The notes under the pieces: generated by a model | Database searches by the model: none | What the model was told of the DNA's origin: nothing | Seen by the model: the letters and a program-made list of their open reading frames with translations, nothing else | NCBI GenBank assembly: GCA_019828595.1 | Contig: JAHQRK010000004.1 | Coordinates: 3,286,001-3,350,000, forward strand | Source: Aphanomyces cochlioides | Lineage: Eukaryota > Oomycota > Saprolegniomycetes > Saprolegniales > Verrucalvaceae | Length of the DNA stretch: 64,000 nt | Direction of reading: 5' to 3' | Program-made: the position numbers and the translations under genes | In this document: piece by piece, positions 1-11,700 of the stretch | How positions within the stretch are numbered: the first letter of the stretch is position 1 | Layout: every line of letters begins with the position of its first letter

Positions 1-503
1 CAATCCAAGCCCGTCTCGACAACATTTTCGTCTTCATGTGGTGCCACTCATTCACAGTGAGCATCCTCTTGATTGCTTCCATGTGGTTCTTCGGCGAGCC
101 ATTCGAGCTCTCTTTTGATCCTGCCGTCGGTCTCTTCGGCTGGGCCACGCCTGGATGGACTCGATGGCCTCTTGAGCTCTACCTCGTTGGTATTTGTGAC
201 TTTGTTGGCGGTCTTGGGTACGTTCGTGTGATGCAATACGTCGAACCGATCGTCGTTTCCATCACCATGTTGATGGAACCACTCATGGCAACCTTTCTTG
301 GCATTCTTGTCGGCATCTCCAGCATCCCAGGACCACTCACGTTGATCGGTAGCTCAATTGTCATCGCCGGAACCGTCATGGTCGTGTCTGTCAAGACAAA
401 ATCCCCAAAGGACGACGAGGACGAGGAAGACAAGCTGCATCGAGATGCTCTACCGACATTACAACCGCGGCGACCAGTCAACTACGGCGCTGTCGTCGTC
501 TAG
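1..503 (+). CDS. DMT/EamA-family membrane transporter, 3' end (partial)
   Basis: The reading frame is open from base 3 and stops at 503; the 5' part lies outside the window. About 166 residues are visible. Several hydrophobic segments can be seen, and the stretch around 230-390 (QYVEPIVVSITMLMEPLMA, then LTLIGSSIVIAGTVMVV) follows the last helices of an EamA domain, where the 'xxEPxxA' turn precedes two terminal helices. A short acidic, cytosol-type tail (DDEDEEDK) and a hydrophobic-poor C-terminus follow. DMT proteins are ten-helix carriers for metabolites or nucleotide sugars; the substrate cannot be read from this fragment. No intron is needed in the visible part. Confidence 0.75.
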   Translation, partial: IQARLDNIFVFMWCHSFTVSILLIASMWFFGEPFELSFDPAVGLFGWATPGWTRWPLELYLVGICDFVGGLGYVRVMQYVEPIVVSITMLMEPLMATFLGILVGISSIPGPLTLIGSSIVIAGTVMVVSVKTKSPKDDEDEEDKLHRDALPTLQPRRPVNYGAVVV

Positions 504-1401
504 AGTAGAAGAAAGAATCAATGATATTTATGTGAAACTTCACCTGGAATCTCATGAGCCGATCCATTTCACGTGCATTCCCATCGCCTGTGCCGGGCTC
601 CATGTTAAGCAGCCCATATGGCCATGTCATCCATGGATAAATCCACCGCGGAATCTACAAACTCTCACAAGACCAGGACTTGTCTCACCGCATTTTCGCA
701 CTCTTGATGATGTAAATCGATGCAAAGCTTTGTTTTCACACGTCTCTCTCCAAAGCACTCGAACTTTGGGACAACTAACCTTTGGTGAAAAGTAACGTTA
801 GTTCTTCCTAGTCTCCACTGTTGGAGCAATCCATCCACAGTGTTGTCAATACCACGCCATCCTTGTCTTGGACATCTAAGACACCAAGTCACTGCGAAAT
901 GACTCGGGTATGTACCTCCATGCTCTCGGTAGAACCTCAACTTGTGGTGGACAACCGTCGACAAATTCACTGTCGTGCTGGACGATCGCTGGGCCGTCTG
1001 GGGGTCAATCCAAGCTTGGAAAAGCTCCCCGAACACCGTGGAAGCAACGGCAATCGTTGGATTGTTTGTTTGATCTTCTCAGCAGGCCACAATCAGTCAC
1101 TCAGTCGTTGTCTTCACGCACTGAGCATTCGATTGAAGTTGGAGGCGCATGGGAAATGGCCACCTGCTCCATCTTTCCGGATGAAATTTGCAAGAGTTGG
1201 CCGATCACGACCCCAGCGTGGGATGTCATCTCAGGTTCAAATATAGAAATATCTATGCACATTTTTCAATACAAAAATTAACAAATTCAATTTATTTTCA
1301 GAAAATGTATGGAATATTTTATTGGAATTTAAAATCTGACATGGGATGTTCATGGAAATGTCGATGCGGACTCAGTTTTGAAATTCTCTGGCCGAGAAGA
1401 G
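504..1401. other. Intergenic region between the transporter and the aminopeptidase
   Basis: About 900 bp with no gene I can support. The open frames here are short, overlap on both strands and have no family resemblance or splice structure. The last 150 bp (about 1240-1390) become A/T-rich and form the likely promoter and 5' leader of the aminopeptidase. No TTATCCGGATAA element and no clear CCAAT or TATA box was seen. Confidence 0.6.
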
Positions 1402-4400
1402 ATGTCCAAGAAATACCGCTACGTCCGCGCCGACTTTGAGCCGCTGGAGACCAAACCCCTTCACTTTGACATGGTCTTTGATGTGACCGAGAAGGAGGTC
1501 AAAGTCACGCTTCAAACTACGTTGAAGTACGTCGGAGCGGCCCCCAAGACGGTGCTCAAGCTCAACTCGAAAGCGCTCGAAATTGTCTCGGTCGAACGCC
1601 TCCAAAGCTTTACCCCGTTGAACGGCACGCGTAACTTTGTCTCCCATGTCGCCAGCTTTGGTTCCCCCAAGCCACTTGAATTTGTCGTTGACACGGTCGA
1701 CCACTTCCTAGTTATTACGATTGATACCCCAGTGCAATCGGGAGATGAATTTGTCATCCGCACTGTCTCGATTGCTCGCCCCACCGAAAACATCTTGGAA
1801 GGCTTGTACTACGACTATACCCCTGAAGGAGCTCCCCGCACGATCATCACGCAATGCCAACAATACGGCTTTCAACGTATCGTGCCATGCATTGACACCA
1901 TGGATGCTAAGGCTTACTACACGACCACGATTGTTGCCGACAAGAACTACACCAACCTTATCACCAACGGTGACTTGGCTCCTGGTTTTCACACCCCTGA
2001 AGGCAAGCCAATCTACCATCCAGTCGTTGAAGTGTTGGGCGTTGAAGATGCTTCTCGCCATGCTTTGAAGTATCACAACCACACGGTCAACATGGCCCCA
2101 TACTTGTTCTTCTTGGGCGTTGGTACGTACGAAACTTACCGCCGCACTCTCGAATTCCCTGATGGTGACACCACTTTGTTGGAATTGTTGTCCTTCCCCG
2201 GCTTTGCTGAACCTGCGGACGCCAAGCATTCTGTTCAAATGTTGCACGACTCTATCTTGTGGGTCAACGTCAGCTTGGGCCCTGAATCGACTGAGCACCA
2301 CGACGAACGTAAGAAGATCTACGAATTGATCGAAGAACGCGAAGCTATTAAGGCCAAGTCGGTCCCACCGACTGTCGGAAGCAATGAATCTGTCACTGTC
2401 ACCCCCTTGTCCGAAACCGACTCGACTCGCTTGGCTGCCATCCGCGCTGAATTGAAGACTCTCATCGGCAAGTGGAAGAAGACTGGTTACAAGTACACTG
2501 GCCAAATTTACCGCGAAATCGGTATGGAAAATTCCAACTATGGTGGCATGGAAAACGTCGGTAATACCACGATTGTGAGCTCTTGCTTGTGCCCAACATG
2601 CCGCATGGGCGATCACAGCTATGAATACATGGAACGCGTCAAGGTCCACGAATACTACCACAACATTAATGGCAGTGAAGTCACGGGTCAATCTCCTTTT
2701 GAAATCTGGCTCAATGAAGCTGTGACTGTCCACATGGAACGCAAGCGCCACGCCGCTATTTTCGGTGAAGAATACCATCGTCTTGGTGACGTCGTCAAGA
2801 TGTTTACCCCTGCTATTGGACCCATCGCCCAAGACAAGGCGCCTACTTGCTTGAGTGTTGAACCCGAAGGTTTCAACCAAACCCAAGAACTCGTCTCTGC
2901 TGTCACTTACTCCAAGGCCCCTGAAGTTGTCCGCATGGTCGAACTCCTCTTGGGCTTCAAGAACTTTAACATCGCTCTTGACAAGTACTACACGAAATAC
3001 TTGTACGGCAACGCCACGACTGCTGAATGGTTTGCCTGCATGGAAGAAGTGTCTGGCATTGACTTCCAAAACTTCATGCGCGTCTGGCTCAAGCGTCCTG
3101 ACCACCCTGAAGTCACTTATGAAACCTCGTACGATGCTGCCGCCCAAAAGTACCACGTTAAGGTCACGCAAAGTGGATTTGAACGTTTTGACGGCACGGA
3201 TGTCGCTGGACCTTGGGAAATTCCTATCGACTACGCTTTGGTCAAGGACGGCAAGGTTGTTCGCGAAGGTGTCTTCTTCTTGAAGCAAAAGTCGGATGAA
3301 ATCGTCTTGGATAACGTTGCCTCTTCCCCCGACTACTTCTCGTTTGGCCGAAAGTGGTCCTTCTTTGGCACGTCCAAGGCCTTGAACGCCTCCAACGAAG
3401 CATTGGTGAAGCAAGCTACCACTGATCCCGATGCTGTGAACCGCTACTTCGCGTACCGCGCTGTCGCCGATGGTGAAAAGGCTCGCATTGTCGAAGCCTT
3501 GGTTGCTGGCCGCACCGACGTCACCATCTCGTCTGCTTTTACTGCCTTGCACGGCGCTATTCTTTTCGACGAATCTCTCAACCCTGCTGTGCGTGCATTG
3601 ATTTTGTCGGAGAAGGACGCCTTGACGACCCGAGAAGACCTCAGCCACCACTATGACCACATCCACACTGCTACTACCGCTTTGTTGCAAGCTGTTTGGG
3701 CCGCCCATGCGACTAAGATTGATGCCAAGTTGAAGGAATTGATCCAATCGTCTGTTCCTGGTCCTCACAAGGACCAATTGTTGCAACGTAAGATCAAGCA
3801 GCACTTGTTGTCGCTCGTCTCCGTGAGCAACGCTCCTTTGGCCCTCCCAACTCTCTCAGCGTCGGACGTCAAGGTGGACGTGCCCTCCGTCGCGCTCAGC
3901 ATTTTGGACAACTCGACTTTTGTTTCGGACCAAGAAATTAGCTTCCGTGTGATCCTCTCCAGCGAGAAGTATGCCGATCGCGCAGCTGTTCAAGCCCGCA
4001 TTTTGGCTGAATGGTCCAAGACCCCCGAAATGTTGGAATCGTACATTGGAGCTATCAGTTCGCTGTCGACTTCGGACTTTGCCTCGCAAATCCGCACGAT
4101 GATGGCGTTGCCATATTTCAACATCAACCAAACCCACCACACACGCACGTTGGCTCGTGGTTTGAGCCAAATTCGCCACAAGAGCGTCTTGACTGAAGAA
4201 GGCCGCAATCTGTTGGTCGAAGTTTTCACGAAGATCGGCACAGTCAACCAAATGTCTGCCTATCCGTTGTTGAAATGTTTTGATCAATTGGACGCCTTCA
4301 CAGGAGCGACCAAGGAAGTATTGGTGAAGACTGTGCAGACGATGCAAGACTCGATCGACAAGGTCAAGGAAGAATCGCTCTACAACCAGTTGAATATCAT

Positions 4401-4416
4401 GCTCCACAAGGCTTAG
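1402..4416 (+). CDS. M1-family zinc aminopeptidase, PepN type
   Basis: A single uninterrupted frame of 1004 codons from the first ATG at 1402. The frame is open slightly further upstream, but only from a TTG at 1378. Metallopeptidase signature: exopeptidase motif GGMEN at residues 381-385, zinc ligands H416-E-Y-Y-H420 and E439, with the 19-residue gap typical of family M1. The HEYYHN...N form is that of bacterial PepN (HEYFHN) rather than the HELAHQWFGN of animal aminopeptidases N. The protein is longer than E. coli PepN (870), mainly through an extra charged block of roughly 100 residues before GGMEN (about 290-370). No signal peptide or membrane anchor is seen, so a soluble enzyme trimming N-terminal residues is inferred. 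Codon choice is extremely biased (GAA, AAG, CAA, TTG, CGC), suggesting high expression. The 698-codon open frame on the opposite strand is a by-product of that bias. Confidence 0.92.
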   Translation: MSKKYRYVRADFEPLETKPLHFDMVFDVTEKEVKVTLQTTLKYVGAAPKTVLKLNSKALEIVSVERLQSFTPLNGTRNFVSHVASFGSPKPLEFVVDTVDHFLVITIDTPVQSGDEFVIRTVSIARPTENILEGLYYDYTPEGAPRTIITQCQQYGFQRIVPCIDTMDAKAYYTTTIVADKNYTNLITNGDLAPGFHTPEGKPIYHPVVEVLGVEDASRHALKYHNHTVNMAPYLFFLGVGTYETYRRTLEFPDGDTTLLELLSFPGFAEPADAKHSVQMLHDSILWVNVSLGPESTEHHDERKKIYELIEEREAIKAKSVPPTVGSNESVTVTPLSETDSTRLAAIRAELKTLIGKWKKTGYKYTGQIYREIGMENSNYGGMENVGNTTIVSSCLCPTCRMGDHSYEYMERVKVHEYYHNINGSEVTGQSPFEIWLNEAVTVHMERKRHAAIFGEEYHRLGDVVKMFTPAIGPIAQDKAPTCLSVEPEGFNQTQELVSAVTYSKAPEVVRMVELLLGFKNFNIALDKYYTKYLYGNATTAEWFACMEEVSGIDFQNFMRVWLKRPDHPEVTYETSYDAAAQKYHVKVTQSGFERFDGTDVAGPWEIPIDYALVKDGKVVREGVFFLKQKSDEIVLDNVASSPDYFSFGRKWSFFGTSKALNASNEALVKQATTDPDAVNRYFAYRAVADGEKARIVEALVAGRTDVTISSAFTALHGAILFDESLNPAVRALILSEKDALTTREDLSHHYDHIHTATTALLQAVWAAHATKIDAKLKELIQSSVPGPHKDQLLQRKIKQHLLSLVSVSNAPLALPTLSASDVKVDVPSVALSILDNSTFVSDQEISFRVILSSEKYADRAAVQARILAEWSKTPEMLESYIGAISSLSTSDFASQIRTMMALPYFNINQTHHTRTLARGLSQIRHKSVLTEEGRNLLVEVFTKIGTVNQMSAYPLLKCFDQLDAFTGATKEVLVKTVQTMQDSIDKVKEESLYNQLNIMLHKA

Positions 4417-4546
4417 GTACACTAGCTCAGCCGTGAATATGTTTTTTGAAATGCACATTTGATTCTCCGTCACTCTTGAAACCGTTCTTCCGTTTTCAGT
4501 TCAACTCCCACGGCCAACACCTGCCGCCCACATCTGCATTCACCTC

Positions 4547-5602
4547 ATGGAGATGATGTCAGATGTCCCGATGAGCCACGCAGACGAGAACAACAACGAC
4601 GACTCGGTCCAACTTAGCGAGTCGTTGCTCGTAGATTTGGCTTCGGAGCCGCTTTCTGAACCTGCCCATGGAGTGCAAGAGCAACTGAAGAAGCAATCTT
4701 TGTCAGACCGCCTGGTCACGGCCATACGTGAGGTCGAAGAGCAACGACGACTACTCGAAGCTGCCGCGTCGAATGGCACGTTGTTGGCGGAAAAATATTT
4801 TGCGCTGGAGCAAGAACGCGATGCCTTGCGAACGCAGTACACGGAAACAAAGGAAGCACTGGAAGAGCTTGAAGCTCAGATGAAACACAATAACCGAGCG
4901 GCAACGTCGGTCCAAAAGTGTATCGATCTCGAGCAGCAACTCAACACCCACATGCGTGAGCAAGGAGTTCTTGATGAAACGCGCGCTCGACAAGAGGCCG
5001 AACTTATGTCGTGGCGAACGAAAGCACTCGAAGCTGCCAAGGAGAACGCGAGATTGCGTGAACTCGTAGCTACGTTGGAGAAGGAAAGAGAAACTGCAGC
5101 ACTCAGCCGTCAGCATGTCACGAGCATCAATCGCAAAGTGCAATCCGAGCGCGATGAGTTACTCTTGCATGTCAAGGATATGACGACGCGTCTGGACGAA
5201 TATGCTGTGCGTGACCACCGCCTCACCTTGTCCAACGATGTGAAGCAGCAGAAGATTCAACGGCTGGAAGCTCTGGTAGAAGAACTCCAAGACGACTTGG
5301 CGCGTGCAAATGTCGAGTTGGTCGGAAGCGTCGAGACGGCGAAACGACATGAAAACACGGCCAAAGAGCTCCGTGGTGTCGTCAACGGTCTCAAGCGTTC
5401 GTTGAGCTCATTGCAGGAGGATTATCAACTTGTCGTGGAGAAGCATAATCTCGCCGTGCCTGAAAAATCCGACGACACGACGAAAGTGCCAGCCGAGAAG
5501 ACTGGATGGGAGCATTTCCTCGTTGTCGTCAAGTCGATCAAAGATCTTGTTGCACATCTTGCTGAAAAATGCACGGGAGGTTTCTTCCCTCTAGGTCATT
5601 GA
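4547..5602 (+). CDS. Coiled-coil protein of unknown function
   Basis: A single-exon frame of 351 residues beginning at ATG 4547, about 130 bp after the aminopeptidase stop. A second ATG four codons in could also serve as start. Residues 1-45 are acidic and Ser-rich. From about residue 55 to 300 the sequence is almost continuous heptad-type coiled coil rich in E, Q, L, A and R; the end is basic and then hydrophobic. No catalytic motif, transmembrane segment or signal peptide is seen. There is loose resemblance to BICD-like or other cytoskeletal adaptors, but coiled coils mislead, so no function is assigned. Its stop at 5602 faces the VPS13 stop at 5748. Confidence 0.75.
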   Translation: MEMMSDVPMSHADENNNDDSVQLSESLLVDLASEPLSEPAHGVQEQLKKQSLSDRLVTAIREVEEQRRLLEAAASNGTLLAEKYFALEQERDALRTQYTETKEALEELEAQMKHNNRAATSVQKCIDLEQQLNTHMREQGVLDETRARQEAELMSWRTKALEAAKENARLRELVATLEKERETAALSRQHVTSINRKVQSERDELLLHVKDMTTRLDEYAVRDHRLTLSNDVKQQKIQRLEALVEELQDDLARANVELVGSVETAKRHENTAKELRGVVNGLKRSLSSLQEDYQLVVEKHNLAVPEKSDDTTKVPAEKTGWEHFLVVVKSIKDLVAHLAEKCTGGFFPLGH

Positions 5603-5747
5603 TTTCAATGGAAAAATCATTTCTCCTAGCTAAGAGGTAATAAATCAAAAACAGCGTTCGCATTAAAGACAAATGTGCTTTCATCGATGCTGCATGACAG
5701 TCGCATGCTTCGGAAGAGAAGTGATTGATACATGATCAGCATAAATA

Positions 5748-8700
5748 TTACATTATCAGACATTCCCACATAGATTTCGCAGCCGGTGCTTTGGGCGTCT
5801 TGAGAGAATTGGCTTTGTTGAAAAGTGCGTTCACAAGACGACGACGGCGCCACCAGTTTTGAATCAACACAGCAGCCTTGAGATCAACTCGAGATTGTTC
5901 ATCCATTGGAAGTGAGCCCGGACCGTACTCCACCAGAAGACCGATTCCAGTAAAGTTACGAGGTGCGCGCACAATCACTTTCGTCATATGCTCTTCCTCT
6001 GCAGCATCAAAGCAGTCGACTTCTGCCATGACTCCGCGCTGAAAGTTGACCATTTCTTCCTGAAACTTTTGCTTCTTGTCGCTGTTAAAAATCATCGGCG
6101 TGACAACTGAAGATACAAAACCAGTGGCACCTGCCACAGCTTCGTAACTTGCACTGATCGTATTCATAGCAAGCGATCGAACGCCAAGATAAGCTCCACT
6201 GAGCAACTCGACTGGCGAGCCAGATGCCAAGCCACGAGCTGGCAACCGCACAACTTCCAAAACCCCGTGGCCCAAGCGATAAATAATACGGAATGGGTTC
6301 ACGAAGAGTGTAACTGTGTAGAGACCTTGAATAACAACCAAAAGTGCTTGTTGTAGATAGTGACGATAGAGTTTATCGATGATCACGCTCTTGCTGTCAT
6401 AAATATGAGTAAATAGCAACTTACTGAAGTACAGTCGCAGATCCTTGACGTTAGAGACTGGTAAATATGTTGCCAACCGTCGACCAGACGGACCCAAAGT
6501 AGCAATATGCTGCCCGCCGTTCAATTCCAAAGAGAAGAGTACCCGGATCGATTCCACGTCCAGCTGTTCAATGTACATTCCGTCAGTAATTGGTTTTGCA
6601 TCCAGTTCAGAAAAGTTGAGGCGTCGGTCCACCACTTCATCAAACGTCTCAGATGAGCTTAAGCTTTCCAGACCCTGAAACACGCTAATCAAGTTCACCA
6701 CAAACTTTTCATCCGTGGTGATTTCCAATTCTTGAAGAATGAGCTCCACCAACTCGACATGAAAGGATCCAGCACTGCAGGTATCATTGTAGAGAACTCT
6801 CAATTGAACAACTGGCAGCATGGAAATGTCAAACTGTTCGTATAGCTTGCGATGCTTTCGATTCAAGCACTGTCGCCAGCGATCACGCAAGCGGACACTC
6901 ACACCTTCTTTTCGCTTGTAGCCACGGGGGCCCAGCACAACTTTCTTATCAATTTGGTTGTCCATTTGAATGTTGCCGACGGATACAGCTAATTCACTTG
7001 TACCCTTGTGGGTCTCGTACAGCACATTCAAGCGTTGCAACGTGAAATATGCCACATCGAGACGATTCGTGTTGTGCACAAATGATACACCAATACTGGA
7101 TAACCGCATGTTGATAGCCATACCATCACGGAAATAACTCTGATTGTCATCCTTTTCTTGATTCACCATCGTGCACTTGATAGCCAACTGTACTTTGCCT
7201 ACCTTGGCTCCATTTTGGATTAAATTCCACCATGAGCCTTCAAGGTCACCAATTTTGCGCTCTGTGCTCCGCAATTGCTTCCACATTTTTTTCGGGATTT
7301 TAATATCCACAGACCCCACTAATTGTTTTTGTTTTGGAGATACCATAGCATCACCAACTGAATTTGACGATAGTGGCATTTCAGACGACAAAACCAAAGG
7401 TTGGAAGTCAGCCCAAGTTCTCGAAGATGGCGAGCCCCAAGGTCGATCGAAACTCTCGAACGCATTGGCTGTTGTTCGTGACGATGAGTCGATGGCGTCA
7501 GGATATCTCTGAAACGTAGTTGATCGAGGAGAGGCGTTGTCCGGAGTGACTGAAAGAGGCTGATGGTCATCAACATCCAAGTGTAATGACTTAGACACTT
7601 CTTGCTCGTACAATTCGACATAAAGTTGCCGCGGTCTCGTAACACATGGAAATGTGAGATCGTCTCCAAATCGGTAAATCCCATGGTTTTTAATTGTTGT
7701 ACAAGACGTAATTTGTCTTTGTGACTCAAGATCATCAGTGTGCAACGATACAAAAGCTTCTTTGGGGTTGTGGTCATCACGTCGTACGGCAACCACTTTA
7801 ACATCCAACTTAAACTTGCTTCTTCGAAAGTCACCGTATTCTGCATTTCGAAATACCATCACACGTGACGAGGCATCGAATTTGACCTCTGCAGCAAAGT
7901 GATTTCGAGATCGTCGGTCTTCCCAGATAACAGCTTCTTCAGAGTCCAAACTATCAAAATCGCACATTTTACTTCTGGTTGGCATAATCCACTTTCCCGT
8001 TGCCTGATTTTGTTCCATAAGCATGCAACACAGTATTTTTCTACGAGAAAGATCAATACAGTCAATCATAACTTGTACCATACCGTGGTGAATCTGGGCA
8101 TTCCCATGCAAAGGTAGTGGTTGAATTGGGAGGAACGATCAAAGACTCAGATTCATTTACCTGAGTCAGTTTCACAGCTTTCTCGGTTTTATTTTGAATA
8201 CTGAGCATTGGTGGATCATCTTTGGACAACTTGATCAAAACTGTAGCACCAACCGTGTGTACTTTGACACGGACTCTAGAAAGTGACCCGTCATGCTCAT
8301 CAACTTGAGCACCTGGAAGCCACAAAGGAAATTCGTCTTCATCTTCAATTGAAAACATGCCACTCCAACGATCGGAGCTCATGTAGTTACGGTCGGAGCC
8401 ACCCCCTGCTTTGAGGCAGACACTTTTCCCATTCAAATTTAGATCGCCTGGGTAATCAAATGGGGTTTCGATGGCTTGTTCTGAGATTTCAATATTACGG
8501 CCACGACCATTTGCTTCACTTGCCATGCTGAATTTAAGACCTGTATAATTCACAACAATGTATCTGGAAGATATGATTATCTGCGCTGTTCGATGGAACT
8601 GTCCCAAAGGCCGTTGAATAGCAACACCAACCTCATGCTTGGTGCGTTGTCCACCTTTCAAAACAACAGATTTTTGGACACCAACCACACCAGCATGAAC

Positions 8701-11700
8701 TCTTTCGGACCACCGACCAGGTTCATGATTTAAAATAGTATTGAGCTCCAGAACAAGATTCGGGCAATCCATCAGGCGAGGCTTTGGCTGATCATTCAAT
8801 GTTTGGCAAGCAACCATCGTTGACATATTGTCAGAACTGCGTACCAACAAGTCATTCACGTGCGAGTAGTTGTAAATCCACACTGAAGAATAAATCACGG
8901 TGCGAGGGCTACCATTATCCGCAACAGTATAATCCAATCGTGCTGTAAACAGATGTTGCCGATTGTTGACAAGGTCGTTCATAACAGGACTTTCACGGAA
9001 AAAGTCGAGAGTTTCTGTTGCCCTTCGCTGCTCTGGTTGATCGGCTTTTGAAATGGTTTGATTTGAAATCGTAACGGCTTGTTGAGAAATGCACTTTGCC
9101 AAACTAATGGGTACAGACCAGGAAGATGCTTCATCAGGGGCGCATAAATACAAATAGGCGTGCTTGTGGAAATGGTAAAATTCAACTTCATCTCCAGGTG
9201 CTAATGTACCCTCAGCAATCTACAATTTCTGTTGGAAAAGTCTCGAGAGCTTCCTTACCACTTTCGTCGAATTCACGGCAAGCTTGTATTTTAGCCTGAT
9301 GGGTAAGGCATTTTCGAAAACAAAACCAGCATGAATACGAATTTGATACTTTGCGTCATGACTGATAATGTCCGATGCTGTGGATTCAGTATCGTATTGC
9401 TCTTCGCGATAAACGTTTCTGACATGACTATTTATCTCCATAAAGAAACAATATCCACATTCATCACTGTTTCGGGGAGGTAGATACAGAATATGACAAC
9501 CGACTTGATCGTGCAAAGATGCCAATTCGGCAATTTTAGTTCTCTTTGAATCGAGAACTTGTAGCATAACACCATATTCAGTGTCACTGTATAAAGCGCC
9601 TAAAGGCAAAGAAAATTTGCGACCAGGATTCACAGCAACCAAACTCTACTCGATTGTCAAAAATAACTCGTCAGGTTCAACTTACCTCCGTTTTTACTGC
9701 AGGTGGGAATGAAATCGAGCGTCCTCGGGATGAAACTGGCTGTGGGATTTCATCGATGATGAACTGTTCGCATTCTGCCAAGGGAAAAGTGCCAATATTG
9801 ACTGTCAGGTTTGTTAAATTCTTCACTTGCTTCGGAGAGCTCAGCATTAAAACTCTTCGATATTCATCTCGTTGGGCAACTTTTACTTCAGCAAGCACAC
9901 CTTCACCTTTGATGAAAAACTTGCCAGCTCTCTGAAGAGGACATAATAGACTTCGAGGCACGTCCCCAACCACTACTTCCAAAGCCAGTGGTGGCACATA
10001 CCCATTTCGAACACTTTCAGGAAGTTTTACAGACAAAGTGGAGTCACCATCTGTTGAATCCCGGACATCCACACAACCTGACCCAAGTCGAAACGGATCA
10101 ACCATAAGTGACCCGCCACTAACAACAGTTTGGACAGTGGAAACTTTTATGATGGGAAGGTTGGGAGAAAACTGGAGGGCGACTAATACCTCACCTGTCA
10201 CAGCCCCTCGATGATCCCTTAGTCGATGCCACTGGCAAAATTTAATGCGCTTTGCCTCTGAGTTCTCCAAGCCCATCAAGTTTCCAGCCAAATTCAGCTC
10301 CACAGAACCTATCCATATCCAATTCTCACCAGCTGTAGCTGAAGAATCGCGTGCAGCAGCTGACGTGTTTCTGCGATTGATGTCTGATTCGTCACCATTT
10401 AATTCTTTGCCTTGCAATTGAAGTTGAACAGCGTGATCCTTGTCGAGGACTTTGGTTGAAACACTCATCCGCAACTTTGGAGCTACACCAGCGTTGGCTC
10501 CACCGTATTGCAAGCGGAAGACATGATTCAAGGAGTCCAACTCACCACTTGTTTCGCGAGGGCTCCACCATGGTAAGAGTACTACATCAATTTTGACGTC
10601 GTGGAACCTTGTGTAATTGGGCAAATTCCATCCATCTCGAACTTCGATCGTTAAAACACCAGGATTGGATGTATTTAAGTTGGCCAGTCGGATTGGGACA
10701 CCCAGGTTATTTATCACGTTGACACGCTCGTTCGTTTCACTGGAAGGCAAGAGTCTCTCTGTATTCTTAAATCCGTTGGCTTTATGATGTTTGCTAACAC
10801 TGACGATTAGCCTCACCAGCGCTTCTGTAAAATTCAGGTTGAGCCGATGCCGAGCTCTCAAATCAATAGACAAAGGTTTTGGTATTTCCTTTGTTGCTTC
10901 ACCAATTGGCTTAGCCACACTCAGTTCAACTTCCCATGGTTCAATGACTGGTTCCCAATCTGCTAAAGAGGTGTTGTAGTAACGTGCCAAAAATACAACT
11001 TTTGCGTCAATTTCAAAATCTCCCTTGAATTCAGTGGATGTCTTGGCCTGACAACAAATTTCACTAACTGAAAACTTCATCACAGGTATGTAGGTATCCA
11101 ATGCCACAAGCGACAAACTGCGCTTAACAACTTCGAACACCACATTTTCACACTCGAATTCAATGAGATCTCTTGTACCAGACCAATAACTGTAATTGTA
11201 CTTCTGTAGCAGGGCAATAAATGATTGATATGTGAGGAGCGGCTGAATAAAGGATAACGTGGGATGAAACTCTGAGTATCGACCAGTGTGACTGCGAGGT
11301 AATCTCATACTTCTTTGAGACCGAATCGAAACTCCAGATTCGTTTCGAACATGTCGGGGTCGCATTGACTCAGCTGGAGCGGCAAGAGCAGGAGATGACA
11401 TGGGCGATGGTAGAACTATTGAAGTGGTTTCGTCTTCGTATTCTTCTAGGTCTTCCTCTTCTTCAAATAGCTGAAGTGCTTCGAACAATTGATACAAGAT
11501 TTTCATGCGACCATCTGCTTCTAATTTAATCTGGCCGACATTAATTGCAGTTGTACGATTCAGTGACTGCATTAATAACTCGTATTGAACTCGAAATCTA
11601 TCAATTTGGGCAAGGCGCAATTGGTTTTCTGTTGTCATTACGTGCAAAGATGTGGAAGTCAAGGTCAAATCAAACTGCTCACGGTCGGTGGATGCCGTAA

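Noticed and set aside
504..1281. Several 120-145-codon frames between the transporter and aminopeptidase
   Set aside because: They overlap one another on both strands, show no domain or splice structure and have composition typical of non-coding DNA.
1378..1401. TTG start for the aminopeptidase
   Set aside because: Eukaryotic initiation at TTG is unlikely; ATG at 1402 follows within eight codons and gives a normal N-terminus. The same reasoning removed TTG starts at the ZIP, PA-domain, TPR, LSM10-like, cyclin and transposase genes.
1708..3804. 698-codon open frame on the minus strand
   Set aside because: It is exactly antisense to the M1 aminopeptidase, has no family resemblance, and is explained by the absence of TTA/CTA/TCA codons in a strongly biased gene.
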